Part shown: positions 1 to 9,165 of the stretch, in pieces
Numbering within the stretch: the stretch's first letter is position 1
How the letters are laid out: each line of letters starts with the position of its first letter
Origin: Deltaproteobacteria bacterium
Lineage (GTDB): Bacteria > Desulfobacterota > GWC2-55-46
DNA: 35,270 bases
Reading direction: 5' to 3'
Assembly: GCA_016234855.1 (NCBI GenBank)
Contig: JACRNO010000025.1
Span: 1-35,270 of the forward strand
Notes under the pieces: model-generated
Told to the model about the DNA's origin: nothing
The model's input: the letters and a program-made list of their open reading frames with translations, nothing else
Database searches by the model: none
Made by a program: the position numbers and the translations under genes

Positions 1-75
1 CTTAAGCTGCGTCATCTCCGCAGAGAGATCGCGCAGTTCAAGACCATTATCGCCGAGAAGGAAAGGAAGGGTTAA
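1..75 (+). CDS. rpmC: Ribosomal protein L29, C-terminal fragment
   Basis: The window opens inside this gene. Frame 1 reads 24 codons (ending AEKERKG) to a TAA at 73-75. The charged Arg/Lys/Glu-rich helix with an ARxRTIIxE-like pattern matches the end of L29, a small two-helix protein of the large subunit near the peptide exit tunnel. Its position one base upstream of rpsQ is the standard S10/spc order and supports the call. The N-terminus is outside the window. Confidence 0.88.
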   Translation, partial: LKLRHLRREIAQFKTIIAEKERKG

Positions 76-76
76 G

Positions 77-346
77 ATGGAAGAGACTCAGGCCAAGGTC
101 AGGAGAAAGACCCTTGTGGGCAGCGTGCTGTCGGGCGGCAAGATGCAGAAGACCGTGACCGTTTCAATAGAGAGGCTCGCGAAGCATCCGTTCTACGGCA
201 AGTACGTAAAGACGCGCGTAAAGTACGCCGCCCACGACGAGAAGAACGAGTGCAAGACCGGCGATAAGGTCGTAATAATCGAGACGCGTCCGCTGAGCAA
301 GACCAAAAGATGGCGCGTCCAGCAGATACTGGAGAAAGCAAGATGA
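77..346 (+). CDS. rpsQ: 30S ribosomal protein S17
   Basis: This is a primary 16S rRNA-binding protein of the small subunit. The 89-residue product has the S17 OB-fold signature, with [14 protein letters not shown] near residues 15-30, HPxYGKYVK near 37-45 and the [11 protein letters not shown] block near 69-79. The length matches the family. The ATG follows the rpmC stop by one base, and the gene ends in an ATGA overlap with rplN, so translation of the three is probably coupled. Nothing is unusual in the protein. Confidence 0.97.
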   Translation: MEETQAKVRRKTLVGSVLSGGKMQKTVTVSIERLAKHPFYGKYVKTRVKYAAHDEKNECKTGDKVVIIETRPLSKTKRWRVQQILEKAR

Positions 347-711
347 TACAGATGCAAAGCGTGCTCGGGGTTGCGGACAACTCCGGCGCCAAGAGAGTGG
401 CATGCATCAAGGTGATAGGCGCATCCAACAAGATGATCGCCGGCATCGGCGACATAGTCATCGCAAGCGTCAAAGAGGCGATGCCCGAGGCCAAGGTCAA
501 GAAGGGCGACGTGGTGCGCGCGGTAGTGGTGCGCACGGTCAAGGAAACGCGCCGCATCGACGGCACCTATATCAGGTTTGACGAGAATTCATGCGTAATC
601 ATCAATAAGGACAACGAGCCTATAGGCACCAGAATCTTCGGCCCGGTGGCCAGAGAGCTCAGGGCGCGCAAGTTCATGAAGATTGTGTCGCTTGCGCCTG
701 AGGTACTGTAA
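343..711 (+). CDS. rplN: 50S ribosomal protein L14
   Basis: L14 sits at the subunit interface of the 50S particle. The product starts [17 protein letters not shown], the classical L14 N-terminus, and ends EVL at 122 residues, the usual family length. The ORF track extends upstream to 310, but that start lies inside rpsQ. The ATG at 343 overlaps the rpsQ stop as ATGA and gives the canonical N-terminus, so it is preferred. A 135-base non-coding spacer follows, which is unusual for this operon. Confidence 0.97.
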   Translation: MIQMQSVLGVADNSGAKRVACIKVIGASNKMIAGIGDIVIASVKEAMPEAKVKKGDVVRAVVVRTVKETRRIDGTYIRFDENSCVIINKDNEPIGTRIFGPVARELRARKFMKIVSLAPEVL

Positions 712-846
712 AGGCGGCGTAAGGGTGTTAACGGACGGTTCGGCGGAGTTTTGCAAAAGGGTTTTAGCGAAGGCTGACAGGGCGCGTCGGCTGAAGACGG
801 TCTTGAGCCGGTTTAAAAACGGTAATTTTCATAAAAGGGTTTTCAG

Positions 847-1170
847 ATGATAAACTTCAAGATAAGGAAGGATGACCAGGTGATGGTCATAACGGGCAAA
901 GAGAAGGGCAAGACCGGCAAGGTCTCCCGCGTCAACCCGGCGAAGGCGACCGTTCTGGTGGAAAAGCTCAATATAGTCAAGCGCCATCAGAAGCCGTCGC
1001 AGAAGTACAAGCACGGGGGCATCATCGAGAAAGAGGCGCCGTTGGCCATATCGAACGTAATGTTCCTGTGCGTGAAGTGCAAGGGCCCGGTGCGCATCGG
1101 CAGGAAGCTGCTCGAGGACGGCAGAAAGGTCAGGGTCTGTAAAAAGTGCGGTGAGGTGCTCGACAAATGA
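847..1170 (+). CDS. rplX: 50S ribosomal protein L24, zinc-ribbon form
   Basis: L24 is an assembly-initiating protein of the 50S subunit. The KOW motif is visible near residues 12-30 ([15 protein letters not shown]). The C-terminal third carries CVKC near residue 75 and CKKC near residue 100, a four-Cys zinc ribbon found in many bacterial L24 proteins. At 107 residues the length is normal. An AAGGG ribosome binding site lies a few bases upstream of the ATG. The stop overlaps the rplE start as ATGA. Confidence 0.97.
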   Translation: MINFKIRKDDQVMVITGKEKGKTGKVSRVNPAKATVLVEKLNIVKRHQKPSQKYKHGGIIEKEAPLAISNVMFLCVKCKGPVRIGRKLLEDGRKVRVCKKCGEVLDK

Positions 1171-1721
1171 CGGCAAGACTCAAGACGATATATAACAAGG
1201 AAGTGGTGCCGCAGATGATGAAGGAGTTTAAATACTCCAACGTCATGCAGGTTCCGAAGCTGACGAAGATAGTCCTTAACATGGGGCTCGGCGAGGCAGT
1301 GCGCGAGGTCAAGGTCATCGAGGCCGCCACGCGCGACCTCAACCTGATAACCGGCCAGAGGCCCGTCGTGACCAAGGCGAAGAAGTCGATCGCCACCTTT
1401 AAGCTCCGCGCGGGCATGCCCATAGGCTGCATGGTGACGCTGCGCGGAGAGAAGATGTACGAGTTCTACGACCGTTTCGTGAACTTCTCCATCCCGCGCA
1501 TCAGGGACTTCAAGGGGATGCCAGACAAGTCGTTTGACGGCAGAGGCAACTATACCATAGGCGTTAAAGAGCAGATAATCTTCCCTGAAGTCGAGTACGA
1601 CAAGATAGACAAGCTCAGGGGTCTTAATATCACCATCAATACCAACGCCAAGTCGGACGAAGAGGCCAAGGCGCTCCTGAGGTTCATGGGCATGCCGTTC
1701 AAGAGCTCCGCGAAGAATTGA
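1167..1721 (+). CDS. rplE: 50S ribosomal protein L5
   Basis: L5 binds 5S rRNA and contacts the P-site tRNA in the central protuberance. The product begins [21 protein letters not shown] and contains the family block [26 protein letters not shown] and [18 protein letters not shown]. Length is 184 residues, slightly above the typical 179. The ATGA overlap with rplX indicates translational coupling. It is followed by a 348-base spacer that carries a repeat element, which separates it from rpsN. Confidence 0.97.
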   Translation: MTARLKTIYNKEVVPQMMKEFKYSNVMQVPKLTKIVLNMGLGEAVREVKVIEAATRDLNLITGQRPVVTKAKKSIATFKLRAGMPIGCMVTLRGEKMYEFYDRFVNFSIPRIRDFKGMPDKSFDGRGNYTIGVKEQIIFPEVEYDKIDKLRGLNITINTNAKSDEEAKALLRFMGMPFKSSAKN

Positions 1722-1852
1722 GCGGGACGCTTGCGTAATACTGAAGGCCGTGTAGAGCGCCGGATTGACGCGAAGAAAGGCGGATACGGACTGCGCCGCA
1801 ATGACAGGCCGCCGGGTCGGGCCGTTTACGGGCCGGGCGGGTAACGCTAAGC

Positions 1853-2041
1853 AGGTTGCTGAAAAACTCAATTTTTTTCAGGCTGCTCAAAAAGCTCCAT
1901 ATGCGAGGAGCGAGGAATGAGGCAAATCCCCCTCAATCCCCCTTTATAAAGGGGGAAGTTACGCCGTAGTGACGAACCGGGGCACCCGCGCCAAGTGGCG
2001 TGGGTCGGACAACGAAGCAGATGGACTTTTTGAGCAGCCTG
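1853..2041. repeat. MITE-like dispersed repeat, copy A
   Basis: Between rplE and rpsN lies an element with terminal inverted repeats: AGGCTGCTCAAAAAGCTCCAT (1880-1900) and its near-exact reverse complement at 2021-2040. An extra copy of the end motif (CAGGTTGCTGAAAAA) sits just outside the left end near 1854. The interior shares blocks with the copy at 17342-17586, including GAGGAGCGAGGAATGAGG and GCGTGGGTCGGA. No transposase is encoded. The interior of this copy also holds the palindrome CCCCCTTTATAAAGGGGG at 1938-1955. ORF-track calls inside it are spurious. Confidence 0.85.
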
Positions 2042-2069
2042 AAAGAGAAAGATTATCGGAGGTCGCAGA

Positions 2070-2255
2070 TTGGCTAAGACGTCGCTTGTAGTTAAGGCTG
2101 GCCGCAAGGCAAAGTTCAAGGTCAGAGAGTATAACCGCTGTCCGATATGCGGCAGGGCTCGCGCGTATTACAGGAAGTTCGATATGTGCAGGATATGCTT
2201 CCGCAAGATGGCGCTCAAGGGCGAACTGCCGGGCGTGATGAAGTCGAGCTGGTAA
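2070..2255 (+). CDS. rpsN: 30S ribosomal protein S14, type Z
   Basis: The 61-residue product is the short zinc-binding form of S14. CPIC near residues 24-27 and CRIC near residues 40-43 are the four zinc ligands, and the C-terminus [11 protein letters not shown] is diagnostic. S14 assembles in the 30S head. The start is TTG at 2070, preceded by a good CGGAGG site at 2057-2062. No ATG would give the conserved [11 protein letters not shown]-terminus. Confidence 0.96.
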   Translation: MAKTSLVVKAGRKAKFKVREYNRCPICGRARAYYRKFDMCRICFRKMALKGELPGVMKSSW

Positions 2256-2415
2256 GACCGCCTTCGCCGTCAACGGTCGCCGTGCACCCATGACCATGAC
2301 GCGAGCCGGATGTTTAGCCGGTATAACCGCACGGCATCCGATAGATTTCATTGCACAAAGCCGGGCCGCATCCATTCGCGGGCCGGTAACCTTTAAAGAT
2401 GGAGACAGAGAAAAG

Positions 2416-2814
2416 ATGTCGATGACAGACCCGATAGCGGACTTGCTTACGAGAATAAGGAATGCGGTTCAGGCCAAGAAGCGCGACGTGGTGCTGCCGG
2501 CTTCCAGCGTCAAGCATGATATCGCAAAGATTCTCAAGGAAGAAGGCTACATAAAGGACGTCAGCCTTATCAAGGAAGACAAGCGCTCGTATCTCAAGCT
2601 GCAGCTTAAATATACCGCGGCCAAGAAGGGCGTCATAACCGGCATAAAGAGGATAAGCAAGCCGGGACTGCGTAAATACGCTGGCGCGGACGAGCTTCCG
2701 ACCGTATTGAACGGCGTCGGCGTCGCCATCATATCGACCTCCAAGGGCATCATGACCGACCGGAAGGCGCGCGAGCTTGGGGTGGGCGGCGAGGTCATCT
2801 GTACCCTTTATTAA
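2416..2814 (+). CDS. rpsH: 30S ribosomal protein S8
   Basis: S8 binds the central domain of 16S rRNA and, in E. coli, represses the spc operon. The ORF track begins at 2290, but the conserved S8 N-terminus [17 protein letters not shown] starts at the ATG at 2416, giving 132 residues, the normal family length. The C-terminal block [21 protein letters not shown] is characteristic. The extra 42 codons upstream look like spacer sequence, and a 160-base spacer separates this gene from rpsN. Confidence 0.96.
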   Translation: MSMTDPIADLLTRIRNAVQAKKRDVVLPASSVKHDIAKILKEEGYIKDVSLIKEDKRSYLKLQLKYTAAKKGVITGIKRISKPGLRKYAGADELPTVLNGVGVAIISTSKGIMTDRKARELGVGGEVICTLY

Positions 2815-3009
2815 TCGGCCTTGCCAGCCGGCTTTTTGAGGCCCGTTCCGGTGCAGTAAGGGTCAGCGGCTATATGATAAGCGAATCACTCAGGCGCACC
2901 TCCGGTCTGAGGCGGATATAACAGACAGGATGTAAAAGCGGCGCAAGCTGGCCTCTGAAGGGGCCGCCCAATAAGCCGACAAACGAAATCATCAGAAGGG
3001 TCTTGAAAA

Positions 3010-3558
3010 ATGTCAAGGATAGGAAAGCTTCCGATAAACGTGCCGCAAGGCGTGAAACTAACCCTCGAGGGCAGACTTGTCAAGGTCTCCGGCCCGCAGG
3101 GCAACCTGAAGTTGGATATCAGGCCTGAGATAAAGCTCGAGATCAAGGACAACGTCGTCACGGTCTCGAAGAACGAAGAGACGAGGGCTGCAAGCGAGCT
3201 CTTCGGCCTTACGAGAACCCTTGTCGCCAACATGGTAAAGGGTGTTTCCGAAGGGTTTACAAAGAGACTCGATATCGTCGGCGTCGGTTACAAGGCGGAC
3301 GTGCAGGGCAACGTGGTTAATCTCGCCCTCGGCTACTCTCACCCTGTAAAATATGAGCTTCCGGCCGGGGTGCAGGCTACGGTCGAGAAACAGACCGGCA
3401 TCATCCTTAAAGGACCGGATAAGCAGATGATAGGCCAGGTCGCGGCCAACATAAGGTCTCTGAGACCTCCTGAACCGTACAAGGGCAAGGGTATCAAGTA
3501 CTCCGATGAGGTAGTTAGAAGGAAGGCGGGCAAGGCTGGCAAGGCGGGAGGGAAATAA
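3010..3558 (+). CDS. rplF: 50S ribosomal protein L6
   Basis: L6 lies near the factor-binding stalk base of the 50S subunit. The product starts [15 protein letters not shown] and carries the two duplicated domains, ending with the signature [20 protein letters not shown] and a Gly/Lys/Ala tail (182 residues, family about 178). The stop overlaps the rplR start by one base (TAATG). A 195-base spacer with no clear feature precedes the gene. Confidence 0.97.
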   Translation: MSRIGKLPINVPQGVKLTLEGRLVKVSGPQGNLKLDIRPEIKLEIKDNVVTVSKNEETRAASELFGLTRTLVANMVKGVSEGFTKRLDIVGVGYKADVQGNVVNLALGYSHPVKYELPAGVQATVEKQTGIILKGPDKQMIGQVAANIRSLRPPEPYKGKGIKYSDEVVRRKAGKAGKAGGK

Positions 3559-3926
3559 TGGCTAACAGGGTTGTCAAGACCACGGGTCTTGAGCGCAGGA
3601 AGATAAGGGTCAGAAAGAAGGTCACGGGCACTACTGAGCGCCCGAGGCTCAACATATTCCGCAGCAACAAGCATATATACGCGCAGGTCATAGACGATAC
3701 CAAGGGCAGGACCATTGCAGCGGCTTCCACCAAGACCAAGGAAGTCGCAGGGCAGGCCGCGAAGCTCAAGAAGGCGGACGCCGCCAAAAAGGTAGGCGAG
3801 GCCGTGGCGAAGCTCGCCCTTGGCAAGGGTATAGACAAGGTAGTCTTCGATAGAGGCGGGTATATCTATCACGGACGCATCAAGTCGGTTGCGGACGGCG
3901 CAAGAGAGTCCGGGCTCAAGTTTTAA
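3558..3926 (+). CDS. rplR: 50S ribosomal protein L18
   Basis: L18 binds 5S rRNA with L5. The 122-residue product shows the basic N-terminus ([11 protein letters not shown]), [22 protein letters not shown] near residues 27-48 and the C-terminal [23 protein letters not shown] block. The length is typical. It is translationally coupled to rplF through a one-base overlap and followed by a 220-base spacer before rpsE. Confidence 0.97.
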   Translation: MANRVVKTTGLERRKIRVRKKVTGTTERPRLNIFRSNKHIYAQVIDDTKGRTIAAASTKTKEVAGQAAKLKKADAAKKVGEAVAKLALGKGIDKVVFDRGGYIYHGRIKSVADGARESGLKF

Positions 3927-4146
3927 TAGAAAGCGCCGCCTGCATGAAGGGCGGTCTCGAGTTGCGGGTTCGAGCTGCACGACCGTCAGCATCATGCTGA
4001 ACATAGAAGTTAACCGGACCTTTGCCGTTGAAATCACGAACTCACAGGCGGTCTAAGTAAACCGGCGCCGCAGGCAGGGTGAGGGACGTTCGCACGGGCA
4101 AGGGTGTAAAAAACCTGCTTACGTAAACACGTAGAGGGAGGCATTT

Positions 4147-4635
4147 TTGGACAAGATAGACGCAAGTAGCTTGGAAATCAAGGACAAGCTCGTATACCTG
4201 AACAGGGTTGCCAAGGTCGTCAAGGGCGGAAAGCGTTTCAGCTTTAACGCCATAGTGGTGGTCGGCGACGGCAAGGGTCATGTGGGCGCGGGTCTTGGCA
4301 AGGCCAACGAAGTCCCTGAGGCTATAAGAAAGGCGATTGAGCAGGGGAAGAAGTCGCTCATTCGCGTCGCTATAAAGGACGGGACTATACCCTACGAGGT
4401 TACCGGCGTATATGGCGCGGGCAGGGTCTTTTTAAGACCGGCCGGGCCTGGTACCGGCGTCATCGCCGGCGGCGCGGTCAGGGCGGTCATAGAGGCAACC
4501 GGCATCAGCAACGTCCTTACAAAGTGCATCGGCACGAGCAATCCGCATAACGTCGTAAAGGCCACGCTTGAGGCGCTCTCCCAGTTGAAGAGTCCCGAGG
4601 CGATAGCGGAGTTGCGCGGCAAGCGCGCCCTGTAG
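4147..4635 (+). CDS. rpsE: 30S ribosomal protein S5
   Basis: S5 is a small-subunit protein involved in decoding fidelity and mRNA entry. The 162-residue product has the S5 N-terminal motif [39 protein letters not shown] near residues 42-60 and [16 protein letters not shown] in the C-terminal domain. The start is TTG at 4147, supported by an AGAGGGAGG ribosome binding site near 4131-4140. Flanking spacers are 220 and 245 bases. Confidence 0.96.
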   Translation: MDKIDASSLEIKDKLVYLNRVAKVVKGGKRFSFNAIVVVGDGKGHVGAGLGKANEVPEAIRKAIEQGKKSLIRVAIKDGTIPYEVTGVYGAGRVFLRPAGPGTGVIAGGAVRAVIEATGISNVLTKCIGTSNPHNVVKATLEALSQLKSPEAIAELRGKRAL

Positions 4636-4880
4636 CGGCAAGCCGGCCTGGAAGGCTGCGCGACGCTAAAGGGCAGGGCAGGAAGCCGGGGCTGATACTT
4701 GGTTTAGCCGGACCGCAGTGGGATTTAAGGGAAGGGTGGTGTTAAAGGGCAGGGCTGAATAGGACTGACGTTTTGTTGTACGGTCAGGCAGCGGAGATTC
4801 TATGCGCGGCCGTCGATAATGGGTCTTAACGGGCAAGCCGGGGTTCAGGCGGGCCGATATATTTCAATAAAGGCAAGGCG

Positions 4881-5069
4881 ATGACTGAAAAGAAGAAAAA
4901 GACGATAAAAGTAACGCTCACCAAGAGCGGTATCGGCTACAATGAGCGGCAGAAGAAGACCCTTCTCGGCCTGGGCCTCAGGAAGGTGGGCAGGTCCAAG
5001 GTGCTTGTCGACTCGGCCCCGGTGCGCGGGATGATAAACAAGGTCTCGCACCTCGTCTCGGTAGAGTAG
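4881..5069 (+). CDS. rpmD: 50S ribosomal protein L30
   Basis: This 62-residue product contains the L30 core (IKVTLTKSGIGYNERQKKTL then GLRKVGRSKVL) and ends NKVSHLVSVE, matching the family's usual size of about 60. The ATG at 4881 is preceded by an AAGGCAAGG site. A terminator-like hairpin lies in the spacer downstream of the gene. Confidence 0.95.
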   Translation: MTEKKKKTIKVTLTKSGIGYNERQKKTLLGLGLRKVGRSKVLVDSAPVRGMINKVSHLVSVE

Positions 5070-5128
5070 TCGGCCTGTCATCCATCGGCCGTCTCTCACT
5101 TTGCAGGCGGTGCGCGTGACGCTTTGAG

Positions 5129-5149
5129 CGGCCTTATGCGGCCGTTTTT
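5129..5149 (+). terminator. Terminator-like hairpin between rpmD and rplO
   Basis: CGGCC (5129-5133) pairs with GGCCG (5140-5144) across a 6-base loop and is followed directly by TTTTT (5145-5149). The stem is short, so this may be only a weak terminator or a pause site. It sits inside an operon that is normally read through. Confidence 0.4.
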
Positions 5150-5203
5150 GAGCCTGCGGCGCAGGCCGATATCCTCAAACTCATTTTTATAGGAGCTACA
5201 ACC

Positions 5204-5644
5204 ATGTTGGACAGATTGAAGGCGCCGAAGGGCGCCGTTAAGAACAGAAAGAGGGTTGGCCGCGGCGAAGGCGGCGGCTCCGGCAAGACCTCTGGCAAGG
5301 GCGGCAAGGGCCAGACCGCGCGCAGCGGCGGCAGTATCAAACCGGGTTTTGAGGGCGGTCAGATGCCCCTTCAGAGGCGTCTGCCCAAGAGGGGTTTTAC
5401 GAATATATTCAAGGTGAAGGCGCGTATCGTAAACCTCGGCAGGATAGCCGAGTGCTTTGCCAAGGGTGCGGTCGTTACACCGCAGGTCCTTGAGGAGAAG
5501 GGTCTTATCAGGTCCGGCAAGGGCCCTGTTAAGGTGCTTGGCGAGGGCGAGTTCGGCAAGGCCCTGACGATAAAGGCCGGTATGTTCAGCGCCTCAGCCA
5601 TCGACAAGATCAAGGCGGCGGGTGGAGCGGCGGAGGTAATATAA
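5204..5644 (+). CDS. rplO: 50S ribosomal protein L15
   Basis: L15 is a late-assembly 50S protein. The 146-residue product starts MLDRLKAPKGAVKNRKRVGRG and shows the Gly-rich basic N-terminal half (GEGGGSGKTSGKGGKGQ) and GFEGGQMPLQRRLPKRGF near residues 48-65, all diagnostic. The ATG has an AGGAG site upstream. The stop lies one base before the secY start, so rplO and secY are a tight pair. Confidence 0.97.
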   Translation: MLDRLKAPKGAVKNRKRVGRGEGGGSGKTSGKGGKGQTARSGGSIKPGFEGGQMPLQRRLPKRGFTNIFKVKARIVNLGRIAECFAKGAVVTPQVLEEKGLIRSGKGPVKVLGEGEFGKALTIKAGMFSASAIDKIKAAGGAAEVI

Positions 5645-5645
5645 G

Positions 5646-6953
5646 TTGGCGTCCCTCACCTCGACCATAGGAAAGATACCGGAGCTTAACCGTCGTATAA
5701 TCATTACGCTTATTGCCCTGGCCGTATTCAGGATAGGCGTATTCATACCCACCCCAGGCATAGACGCCGAGGCGCTCTCCGCGTTTTTCAAGGGGGCAAG
5801 CGGCACGCTTCTCGACTTCGCCACCATGTTTACCGGCGGAGCGCTTGAGAGGTTCTCCGTCTTCTCTCTCGGCATCATGCCGTATATCAGCGCGTCCATT
5901 ATCCTGCAGCTTCTTACCGCCGTTGTGCCGCACCTCGAAAAACTCTCCAAAGAAGGCGAGTCGGGCAGGCGCACGATAACCCAGTATACCCGCTACCTGA
6001 CGATAGCTTTAAGCATCGTTCAGGGCATGATGATAGCCGTGGGCCTTGAGTCGATGGCAGGGCCGGGCGGGGCGAATATCGTCATTCACCCCGGTTGGGG
6101 TTTCAGGCTCTTTACGGTCGTGACCCTTACCGCCGGCACAACCTTTCTCATGTGGCTCGGCGAGCAGATTACTGAAAGGGGCATCGGCAACGGGATTTCC
6201 CTCATCATCTTCGTCGGCATCATAGCGAGGATGCCCGCGGCGTTTACGCATACGATACAGCTTGTCAGGACGGGCGAGATGAGCTTTGTGGTCGTCTTGC
6301 TTATGATAATCATGATGGTGCTGGTCATCGGCTTCATCGTCTTTATGGAGATGGCCCAGCGCAGGATTCCCATACAGTATCCAAAGCGCGTCGTGGGCCG
6401 TAAGGTGCTCGGCGGCGGCACACAGCACCTGCCGTTGAAGCTCAACAGCGCGGGCGTCATACCGCCCATCTTCGCCTCGTCGATAATAGTCTTTCCGGCT
6501 ACGATTGCGAACTTTATCAAGATACCGGTCATGCAGACCATCTCCGCCAGCCTTAACCCGGGCGGGGTGCTGTATAACGTGCTTTATATCGCATTGATAA
6601 TATTCTTCACCTTCTTCTATACGGCAGTCCAGTTCAACCCGAAGGAAGTGGCGGAGAACCTGAAGAAGTACGGCGGCTTTGTACCGGGCATCCGTCCCGG
6701 CGCGCATACCGCCGATTATATAGACATGGTGCTGACAAGGATAACGCTCTGGGGAGCGCTCTATCTGGCCCTTGTCTGCGTGCTGCCATCGGTGCTCGTG
6801 GCCGAGTTCAACGCCCCGTTTTACTTCGGCGGCACCGCGCTCCTCATCGTGGTCGGCGTAGCCATGGACACCGCGCAGCAGATAGAGTCTCACATGCTCG
6901 CGCGCAGTTACGACGGTCTGCTTAAAAAGGGCAAGGTGCGCGGCAGGAGCTGA
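5646..6953 (+). CDS. secY: Protein translocase subunit SecY
   Basis: SecY forms the protein-conducting channel of the Sec translocon in the inner membrane. The 435-residue product has about ten hydrophobic segments, an N-terminal MASLTSTIGKIPELNRR, the GERGIGNGISLIIF motif near residues 178-191 and the cytoplasmic C-terminus YDGLLKKGKVRGR, all typical. The start is TTG at 5646, one base after the rplO stop; no upstream alternative fits. It is followed by a 109-base spacer containing a CRISPR-repeat-like sequence. Confidence 0.97.
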   Translation: MASLTSTIGKIPELNRRIIITLIALAVFRIGVFIPTPGIDAEALSAFFKGASGTLLDFATMFTGGALERFSVFSLGIMPYISASIILQLLTAVVPHLEKLSKEGESGRRTITQYTRYLTIALSIVQGMMIAVGLESMAGPGGANIVIHPGWGFRLFTVVTLTAGTTFLMWLGEQITERGIGNGISLIIFVGIIARMPAAFTHTIQLVRTGEMSFVVVLLMIIMMVLVIGFIVFMEMAQRRIPIQYPKRVVGRKVLGGGTQHLPLKLNSAGVIPPIFASSIIVFPATIANFIKIPVMQTISASLNPGGVLYNVLYIALIIFFTFFYTAVQFNPKEVAENLKKYGGFVPGIRPGAHTADYIDMVLTRITLWGALYLALVCVLPSVLVAEFNAPFYFGGTALLIVVGVAMDTAQQIESHMLARSYDGLLKKGKVRGRS

Positions 6954-7015
6954 TAGAGGTCCACGCGCGTCAGACGCGGTCTTTCGGGTTTTATATGCTG
7001 CCCGCCTTAATCGCG

Positions 7016-7046
7016 GCCGCACCCGCGCGGGAGCGTGGATTGAGAC
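7016..7046 (+). repeat. Solitary CRISPR-repeat-like sequence upstream of adk
   Basis: This 31-base sequence contains CCCGCGCGGGAGCGTGGAT followed by TGAGAC, closely resembling the stem, GCGTGGAT and AAAC-type tail of type I-C CRISPR repeats. It shares a 19-base identical core with 9784-9802. There is no second repeat or spacer nearby, so it is not an array. It ends 16 bases before the adk ATG, just upstream of the GAGG ribosome binding site. Confidence 0.6.
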
Positions 7047-7062
7047 ATTATCGACGAGGTTT

Positions 7063-7722
7063 ATGAATATCATTCTTCTCGGCCCCCCCGGGGCCGGTAA
7101 AGGGACCCAAGGCAAGCTTATTGCCCAGCAATATTCCATACCGCAGATTTCAACGGGCGATATCCTGCGCGCAAACGTCAAGAACAAGACCGCGCTCGGG
7201 CTCAAGGCCAGGGAGTTCATGGACAAAGGCGTGCTCGTGACCGACGATATAGTCGTAGGCATGGTCGAAGACCGCATAGCTATGAAGGATTGTCAGGCCG
7301 GTTTCATACTCGACGGTTTTCCGAGGAATATCAATCAGGCCGGTGTGCTCGGCAGGATGCTCGAAGGCGCGGGAAAGAAGGTCGACTACGTCATCGGCAT
7401 AGAGGTGGACAAGAAGGCCCTTGTCAAGCGTCTTTCCGGCAGGCGCGTATGCAGGAAGTGCGGCGAGAGCTACCATATAGTCTTCAGCCAGCCGCTCAAC
7501 CAGGGCATCTGCGACAAATGCGGCGGCGAGCTGTACCAGAGGGAAGACGACTTGGAAGAGACCATTGCGGCGCGCCTGGACGTCTATGAGCAGGAGACGC
7601 TGCCGCTCGTGGCATATTACACAGAGCGCGGATTGTATCGCGCCATCAACGGCGCTGGGGCGGTAGACATGATAACCGGCGCAATCGTGGAAGCCATTGA
7701 GAAGGGAAAACATAATACTTAA
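7063..7722 (+). CDS. adk: Adenylate kinase, zinc-LID type
   Basis: The enzyme interconverts ATP plus AMP and two ADP in the cytoplasm. The 219-residue product has the P-loop LLGPPGAGKGTQ at residues 4-15, the AMP-binding STGDILR near 30-36 and LDGFPRN near 84-90. Its LID holds CRKC and CDKC, a four-Cys zinc site found in many non-enteric bacteria. Length is normal for the long form. secY-adk-map is the standard order. The ATG has a GAGG site, and a CRISPR-like repeat lies just upstream. Confidence 0.97.
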   Translation: MNIILLGPPGAGKGTQGKLIAQQYSIPQISTGDILRANVKNKTALGLKAREFMDKGVLVTDDIVVGMVEDRIAMKDCQAGFILDGFPRNINQAGVLGRMLEGAGKKVDYVIGIEVDKKALVKRLSGRRVCRKCGESYHIVFSQPLNQGICDKCGGELYQREDDLEETIAARLDVYEQETLPLVAYYTERGLYRAINGAGAVDMITGAIVEAIEKGKHNT

Positions 7723-8288
7723 GACTCCTGAGGAGATAGGTATTATGCGGCGCAGCGGCGGCATAGTCGCTTCCGTGTTACAGTCGCTTCGTGAGACGGT
7801 CAGACCCGGGATAACCACGCTCGAACTTGAGCGGTGCGCCGAGGCCGAGATTAAAAGACGCAAGGCCGTTCCGGCGTTCAAAGGGTATAAGGGCTACCCG
7901 TTCTGTCTGTGCACCTCCGTAAAGGAGCAGGTCGTTCACGGCATGCCGTCAAAGAGGGTCTTGAACGACGGCGATATCGTAAGCATTGACGTAGGGGTGC
8001 TATACGACGGTTTCTTCGGGGATGCCGCCATAACCGTGCCCGTAGGCTCCGTTAAAGATGAGGCCGCCGCCTCAGGTGCCTAACTTCGGTCCGCCCGGCG
8101 TAGGTGAGAAACTAAAGCCCGGGATGGTTCTGGCCATCGAGCCTATGATAAACGCTGGCGGCTATAAGGTAAAAGTCCTTGGCGACGGTTGGACGGCGGT
8201 TACGGAGGACGGCGCTCTTTCGGCCCATTTCGAGCACACCGTGGCCGTTACAAAGGAAGGCCCGTTGGTGTTGACGCGGCTGAGCTGA
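7697..8288 (+). pseudogene. map: Methionine aminopeptidase type I, broken by internal deletion and frameshift
   Basis: Intact Map removes the initiator Met from new proteins using a two-metal site. The first frame (TTG at 7697, overlapping adk by 26 bases) reads ILKTPEEIGIMRRSGG through VVHG and IDVGVLYDGFFGDAA, which contain His79 and the Asp ligands by E. coli numbering. It stops at 8083 after VGSVKDEA. The gene resumes one frame over at about 8066 with [15 protein letters not shown] and FEHTVAV, which hold the two Glu ligands. About 60 residues between KDEA and PQV are missing, including the GHGIG histidine. The encoded protein cannot be a normal Map. An assembly error is the main alternative. 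Confidence 0.9.
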
Positions 8289-8410
8289 ACGCCCGCAGGC
8301 GCTCATGGCGCTCGGACGGATGCTTGCGCCGATTCTGTTGTTTCAGCCGGTTCGTGACGCCGCCTTCCTATTTTTAGTTTTTTTCATATTTTTGTCTTTT
8401 TCGCGTGTAG

Positions 8411-8433
8411 GGGCTTGACAAGTATGTTATAAT
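8411..8433 (+). promoter_or_regulatory. Possible extended -10 promoter upstream of infA
   Basis: TGTTATAAT at 8425-8433 is a perfect extended -10 element (TGnTATAAT). A TTGACA at 8415-8420 is too close to serve as its -35. The match follows a T-rich stretch in the 299-base spacer between broken map and infA, so it could restart transcription of infA and the alpha cluster. The rest of this spacer shows no gene. Confidence 0.45.
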
Positions 8434-8587
8434 ACACAATTCGACGGCATGGAGAGACTCCTGTCTCGATATTCCTATAGGCAAGGCTTTGTGACCGGGC
8501 CTGCATCCGGTAATGGCTGGCGGTCTGACAAGCGGAAACATCCGTATAATGTATCAACAAACGCAATAGACAAGGCTAAACGCGGAT

Positions 8588-8806
8588 ATGGTCAAAGAGG
8601 AATCCATACAGGTGGAAGGCACGGTGGTGGAGACGCTGCCCAATGCCATGTTTCGCGTAGAGCTTGAAAATAAGCATGTAGTGCTTGCCCATGTATCAGG
8701 CAAGATGAGGATGCACTTTATAAAGATACTCCCGGGTGATAAGGTTACCATAGAACTTTCACCTTATGACCTGACAAGGGGCCGGATAACCTACAGGTCG
8801 AAGTAG
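8588..8806 (+). CDS. infA: Translation initiation factor IF-1
   Basis: IF-1 binds the ribosomal A site during initiation. The 72-residue product is one OB fold with the diagnostic stretches [34 protein letters not shown] and [11 protein letters not shown]. Family length is 72, so it is complete. The ribosome binding site is poor. Between map and rpmJ is its usual location. Confidence 0.97.
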   Translation: MVKEESIQVEGTVVETLPNAMFRVELENKHVVLAHVSGKMRMHFIKILPGDKVTIELSPYDLTRGRITYRSK

Positions 8807-8970
8807 CGCGCAATCCGTCCGTGCATATTGCAGGGCGCTTGTTATTCGGTTATTGCAGGCGGCAGCGTTATGTAAGATGTATGTGGCGCGAGACAGCCTT
8901 AAATAGTTTGACCGACGCTATGTTGTAAAGCGCGCCGGGGCGTATAGTAAAATTTGGAGACGAGGATACG

Positions 8971-9084
8971 ATGAAGGTAAGAAGCTCGGTAAAAAAGATA
9001 TGTGTAAAGTGCAAGATAATCAAGCGTAACGGGGTTGTGCGCGTAGTGTGCGCAAATCCGAAGCATAAGCAGAGACAGGGCTAA
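8971..9084 (+). CDS. rpmJ: 50S ribosomal protein L36, zinc-binding form
   Basis: This gene is too short for the ORF track. ATG at 8971 to TAA at 9082-9084 encodes 37 residues beginning [19 protein letters not shown]. Cys11, Cys14, Cys27 and His32 form the L36 zinc ribbon, and the ending KHKQRQG is canonical. GGAG and GAGG sites lie upstream. The infA-rpmJ-rpsM order is standard. Confidence 0.96.
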   Translation: MKVRSSVKKICVKCKIIKRNGVVRVVCANPKHKQRQG

Positions 9085-9165
9085 GACGTCTGTGAGGCCG
9101 GTTGAGCCGGTCTCGGGACGCACGTGACCCGGAAACCATCGTAAGCTCATCAAAGGAGGGGCAAG

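Noticed and set aside
987-1871. 294-codon minus-strand ORF opposite rplX and rplE
   Set aside because: Antisense shadow of two certain ribosomal genes.
3962-3978. A tRNA T-arm-like sequence (TGCGG-GTTCGAG-CTGCA) in the rplR-rpsE spacer
   Set aside because: The stem and loop fit a T arm, but no matching acceptor, D arm or anticodon arm lies upstream, so there is no tRNA.
7016-7046. Calling the CRISPR-like sequences a CRISPR array
   Set aside because: The two units are 2.7 kb apart with genes between them and no repeat-spacer periodicity, so only solitary repeats can be claimed.
6009-7277. 422-codon minus-strand ORF opposite secY and adk
   Set aside because: Shadow of well-recognised plus-strand genes; its sequence is low-complexity His/Arg/Asp-rich without domain features.
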